From positions 1 through 10,086 of the forward strand of contig JAVYAJ010000195.1 of NCBI GenBank assembly GCA_032229885.1: a stretch of DNA of 10,086 nt, written 5' to 3'. The stretch comes from Anammoximicrobium sp032229885. Lineage in GTDB: Bacteria; Planctomycetota; Planctomycetia; Pirellulales; Pirellulaceae. A program made the position numbers and the translations under genes. A model generated the notes under the pieces. The model searched no databases and was not told where the DNA came from. It saw only the letters and a program-made list of their open reading frames with translations. Positions 8,257-10,086 of this stretch are shown one piece after another. How positions within the stretch are numbered: the first letter of the stretch is position 1; each line of letters starts with the position of its first letter.

Positions 8257-8438
8257 GAGCCAGTGGCGGATCCAACAAGGCAGCTACGAGTCCTGCGAGA
8301 ACGTGCCACCACACGGGAAATCGCGTGGGCACGCCCGCGCTGGTGTCGGACTGTGCCCCCGATGGATGACTCGCCGGACGGCGGACGTACGCGGGCGAAA
8401 CACGATCGTTCCCTCAGTTTGTCGCCCACATCCGACCC

Positions 8439-8456
8439 TGGCAATCCGTTCTGCCA
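8439..8456. promoter_or_regulatory. Possible operator upstream of the leftward cluster
   Basis: TGGCA-N8-TGCCA is a perfect 5-bp inverted repeat spaced like a dimer binding site, 196 nt upstream of the DUF4838 start. On the minus strand its TTGCCA could also be a -35 followed 17 nt later by a poor CAAACT. Short inverted repeats arise easily by chance, so this is a weak candidate. Confidence 0.2.
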
Positions 8457-8630
8457 AACTTTAGCCGAAGGGGGGAGGTGGCCGTAGCCGATCCGCCAGA
8501 CGTCCACCGCGCCCATCGCAAACAGTGGTTCTCTGGCGCGGTCAATTTCTTATACTACGGCCGTTTCGGCTGTTGCCCGTTTGAGCGCAGAAGCGCCGCT
8601 GATTCTGTTTGGCCGAAGGCCTCCGCTCAC

Positions 8631-8655
8631 CGTAGCCTGGGGCAACGCCCCAGGA
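8631..8655 (+). repeat. REP-like hairpin, left copy
   Basis: The core CCTGGGGC-AAC-GCCCCAGG (8636-8654) is a perfect 8-bp stem with a 3-nt loop, preceded by CGTAG and followed by A. The whole 25 nt recurs inverted at 8761-8785. Confidence 0.85.
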
Positions 8656-8760
8656 CTGGCGCCGCGCGCAAGCCTCTTTTGGCCGAAGGCCCTATTCATG
8701 CCGGCGGAGGTGACACGTTGATCATGGCCTGCGGCCAAGACGGTTGCTGTCGTCTTTGCT

Positions 8761-8785
8761 TCCTGGGGCGTTGCCCCAGGCTACG
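8761..8785 (-). repeat. REP-like hairpin, right copy (inverted)
   Basis: This is the exact reverse complement of 8631-8655; the stem core is at 8762-8780 with loop GTT on the plus strand. The identity over 25 nt includes the non-symmetric flanks, so the match is more than shared palindromy. Confidence 0.85.
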
Positions 8786-8987
8786 TTGAAGATGGCCTTC
8801 AGCCAAGACGATTCCAGTCGTCCGTGCTGTGCAGCCACCTTGCAAAACCAATTCCGCCTAAACTCCGCAGCTCCCGACTTTTTGACCGTGCCAGTGGTTC
8901 CCCGCCCACCCCAAAATCCGGACGATTCTTGCGCATAACGTCTCAAGTGCCCGGCGTGCGCACGGCCGGCGCCCGCCCGTAGTTCTC

Positions 8988-9017
8988 TTGACGTTTGCCG
9001 ATTTGCGCCCTTATACT
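8988..9017 (+). promoter_or_regulatory. Sigma70-like promoter for the rightward TPR gene
   Basis: TTGACG (8988-8993, 5 of 6 to the -35 consensus), an 18-nt spacer, and TATACT (9012-9017, 5 of 6 to the -10 consensus). A start near 9024 would give a leader of about 155 nt before ATG 9180. It is the best promoter match I found in the intergenic region. Confidence 0.6.
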
Positions 9018-9179
9018 TGCGACGCGTTTGCGATCCCGACGAGCGGACGCGACGGAACGCCTCGGTTCACACGGCGCCAAAGGCTTGGCGAGCCACCCCG
9101 GCTCGTGGTCCGAGAAGCCCGAACACATTGCCATCCATTCACGATGATTGTGATGATGTAGGACAGGCGAGTAGCGCGG

Positions 9180-10086
9180 ATGAAAACTCAACGACGACAC
9201 GAATTGCAGACAAACCAATTGGCTGATCGCATCGGCGCCTACCTGCAGATGATCCGCCCCTACCAGAGGCAGATGCTGTACGGGGCGATCACGATCGTCG
9301 TGTTGGTCGCCGCCGTGCTGTATTTGACCAGCCAGCAACGTGCGCGGGTCGCCGCCGGGTGGGAAGATTATTTCACCGCGCTGGTCGAGCAACGACCAGA
9401 GGCGCTGGACGAAGTCGCCCGCCTGCACGCCGATTCGACAGCCGCACTGTGGGCTCGCCAGAATGCCGGCGACATGAGACTGGCCGAAGGCGCCGCCATG
9501 CTGTATCAGGATCGCGTCGAGGCGTCGAAAAAGCTGCGCGAGGCCGCCAAGGATCTGTCGGCCGTCGAACAGAGCGCGGTCGGTATGCCGATGTTGCTGC
9601 AGCGCGTGCGATTCGCGTTGGCGCAGACATACGAGTCGTTGTTCGAGTTGGACAAGGCTCGCGATTATTTTCAGAAAGTGGTGGCGGCCGAACCCAACTC
9701 GGCATTGGGCAGGCTTGCTCAACGGCGCTACGACCAGATCGCCGGCAAACAGGCCGATCGTTGGTTCGCCTGGTTCGAAAAACAAACGCCAAAACCTCCG
9801 GCAGGCATGACGCCGGCGGGAGGAGCCGAGCCAAACGTGCCTAGCGATTTGAGCGAATTGCCGGATCGCCCCAACCTGCCGCTCGAGATCATGCCCGCGA
9901 CCACGCCGGAGACCGAGGCAAAGCCTGAACCGGCTTCCGAAGCGAAACCGGAACCCGCGCCGGAGACCGAGGCTAAGTCAGAACCCGCACCCGAGGCGAA
10001 GCCCGAACCTGCGCCCGAAGCAAAGCCCGAGACAACACCCGCGCCCGAGGCAAAGCCTGAACCCGCTCCGGAAGCAAAGCCCGAAC
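9180..10086 (+). CDS. Membrane-anchored YfgM-like TPR protein with PEAK-repeat tail (partial)
   Basis: 302 codons are visible and the 3' end lies beyond the window. A basic cytoplasmic N-tail (MKTQRRHELQTNQLADRIG...) precedes one transmembrane segment at about 35-50 (GAITIVVLVAAVLYLT). A helical TPR-like region follows (about 55-200), best seen at FALAQTYESLFELDKARDYF (144-163). This layout resembles YfgM/ancillary SecYEG translocon subunits and the planctomycete TPR proteins that share the RRHELQTN start. From residue 243 the chain is a low-complexity run of Pro, Glu, Ala and Lys (PEAKPEPAPEAK-type), likely extended and extracytoplasmic. The only usable start is ATG 9180, because an in-frame TAG sits at 9159. 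The Shine-Dalgarno is poor (AGGA at 9160, 16 nt away). A sigma70-like promoter lies about 160 nt upstream. The role is unknown; an envelope scaffold or chaperone-like function is inference. Confidence 0.85.
   Translation, partial: MKTQRRHELQTNQLADRIGAYLQMIRPYQRQMLYGAITIVVLVAAVLYLTSQQRARVAAGWEDYFTALVEQRPEALDEVARLHADSTAALWARQNAGDMRLAEGAAMLYQDRVEASKKLREAAKDLSAVEQSAVGMPMLLQRVRFALAQTYESLFELDKARDYFQKVVAAEPNSALGRLAQRRYDQIAGKQADRWFAWFEKQTPKPPAGMTPAGGAEPNVPSDLSELPDRPNLPLEIMPATTPETEAKPEPASEAKPEPAPETEAKSEPAPEAKPEPAPEAKPETTPAPEAKPEPAPEAKPE
9906..10086 (+). repeat. Coding PEAKPEPAPE-type repeat, runs off window
   Basis: About 60 codons encode near-periodic Pro-Glu-Ala-Lys units in the tail of the membrane-anchored TPR protein. 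Synonymous codons vary between units (GCA/GCG/GCT for Ala, CCT/CCC/CCG for Pro), and occasional Thr or Ser replace repeat residues. The repeat is therefore kept at the protein level and is not a fresh DNA duplication. Its full length lies outside the window. Confidence 0.85.

Larger units (their letters stand above)
8608..8806. repeat. Symmetric inverted array of REP-like palindromes
   Basis: Six palindromic elements lie mirrored about position 8708. TTGGCCGAAGGCC-type units lie at 8609-8621 and 8679-8691 on the plus strand, and as reverse complements at 8726-8738 and 8794-8806. Between each pair sits a longer hairpin, 8631-8655 on the left and 8761-8785 on the right, identical over 25 nt in opposite orientation. 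Spacings match between arms (9 versus 8 nt, and 23 versus 22 nt). This is the arrangement of two REP-like units placed head to head. Repeats of this kind recur between genes in planctomycete genomes as I recall; the copy number in this genome cannot be seen here. Confidence 0.8.
8244..9179. other. Divergent intergenic region, 936 bp, non-coding
   Basis: This separates the leftward four-gene cluster from the rightward TPR gene. From left to right it holds about 365 nt upstream of the DUF4838 gene with one weak inverted repeat (8439-8456) and no clear leftward promoter; a TATACT hexamer at 8551 without a good -35; the palindromic array (8608-8806); about 180 nt in which I see nothing; and a rightward promoter (8988-9017) followed by an apparent leader of about 155 nt. 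Short open frames across the array translate the repeats themselves (for example 'AWGNAPG') and lack start signals. Confidence 0.7.

Noticed and set aside
8244..8516. N-terminal extension of the DUF4838 gene to ATG 8516
   Set aside because: The added 91 residues are Arg/Ser-rich and would bury the signal peptide; the strong GAGGAG at 8251-8256 marks the start at 8243.
8608..8806. CRISPR array or Rho-independent terminator
   Set aside because: Repeats are inverted and irregularly spaced, without uniform spacers; the hairpins lack T-tracts.
8478..8946. Short open frames over the palindromic array (103 codons plus, 74 codons minus)
   Set aside because: Their sequence is the translated repeat ('LGQRPRTG', 'NVAWGNAPGSKDD'), a well-known source of spurious hypothetical proteins. 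There is no ribosome binding site.
8943..9785. 280-codon minus-strand open frame over the TPR membrane gene
   Set aside because: The plus strand has a promoter, a transmembrane segment and a recognisable N-terminus; this frame would overlap the promoter and has no supporting motif.

Overview
The window looks like a chromosomal segment from a GC-rich bacterium, most likely a planctomycete (Planctomycetota, Pirellulales-like). This is inferred from the gene families, not from any marker gene. The pointers are a DUF4838/CBM9 protein, a DUF4091-type glycosidase-like protein, a secreted GH32/43-like beta-propeller protein ending in the 'GYVAGGGPGFTGPTDT' style, an N-terminal 'MKTQRRHELQTN' TPR membrane protein, and palindromic intergenic repeats with CCTGGGGC arms. 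There are no rRNA, tRNA, CRISPR or transposase genes.

Layout. Positions 1-8243 hold four consecutive minus-strand genes that read leftward like an operon. First is a 991-aa DUF4838 + CBM9-like + helical-repeat protein (8243-5268). Next is a 541-aa five-bladed beta-propeller glycosidase-like protein (5117-3492), then a 626-aa DUF4091-type protein (3360-1480). Last is a TPR-rich secreted protein (1450 to beyond position 1, C-terminus missing). Gaps between them are about 150, 131 and 29 nt. Three have clear Shine-Dalgarno sequences and all four have an export signal. Positions 8244-9179 are a non-coding divergent intergenic region. It contains a symmetric inverted array of REP-like palindromes (8608-8806) and a good sigma70-like promoter (8988-9017) that faces right. 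Positions 9180-10086 hold the 5' part of a plus-strand gene for a membrane-anchored, YfgM-like TPR protein whose tail is a Pro-Glu-Ala-Lys repeat. It runs off the window.

Working together. The four leftward genes look like an exported carbohydrate-processing set: two or three predicted glycosidase-fold proteins, one carrying a sugar-binding module, and a TPR protein that may serve as a scaffold. No transporter, sulfatase or regulator lies in the window, so the substrate cannot be named. The rightward gene is probably functionally separate. Long open frames antisense to the real genes are numerous; I treat them as by-products of GC-biased codon use.
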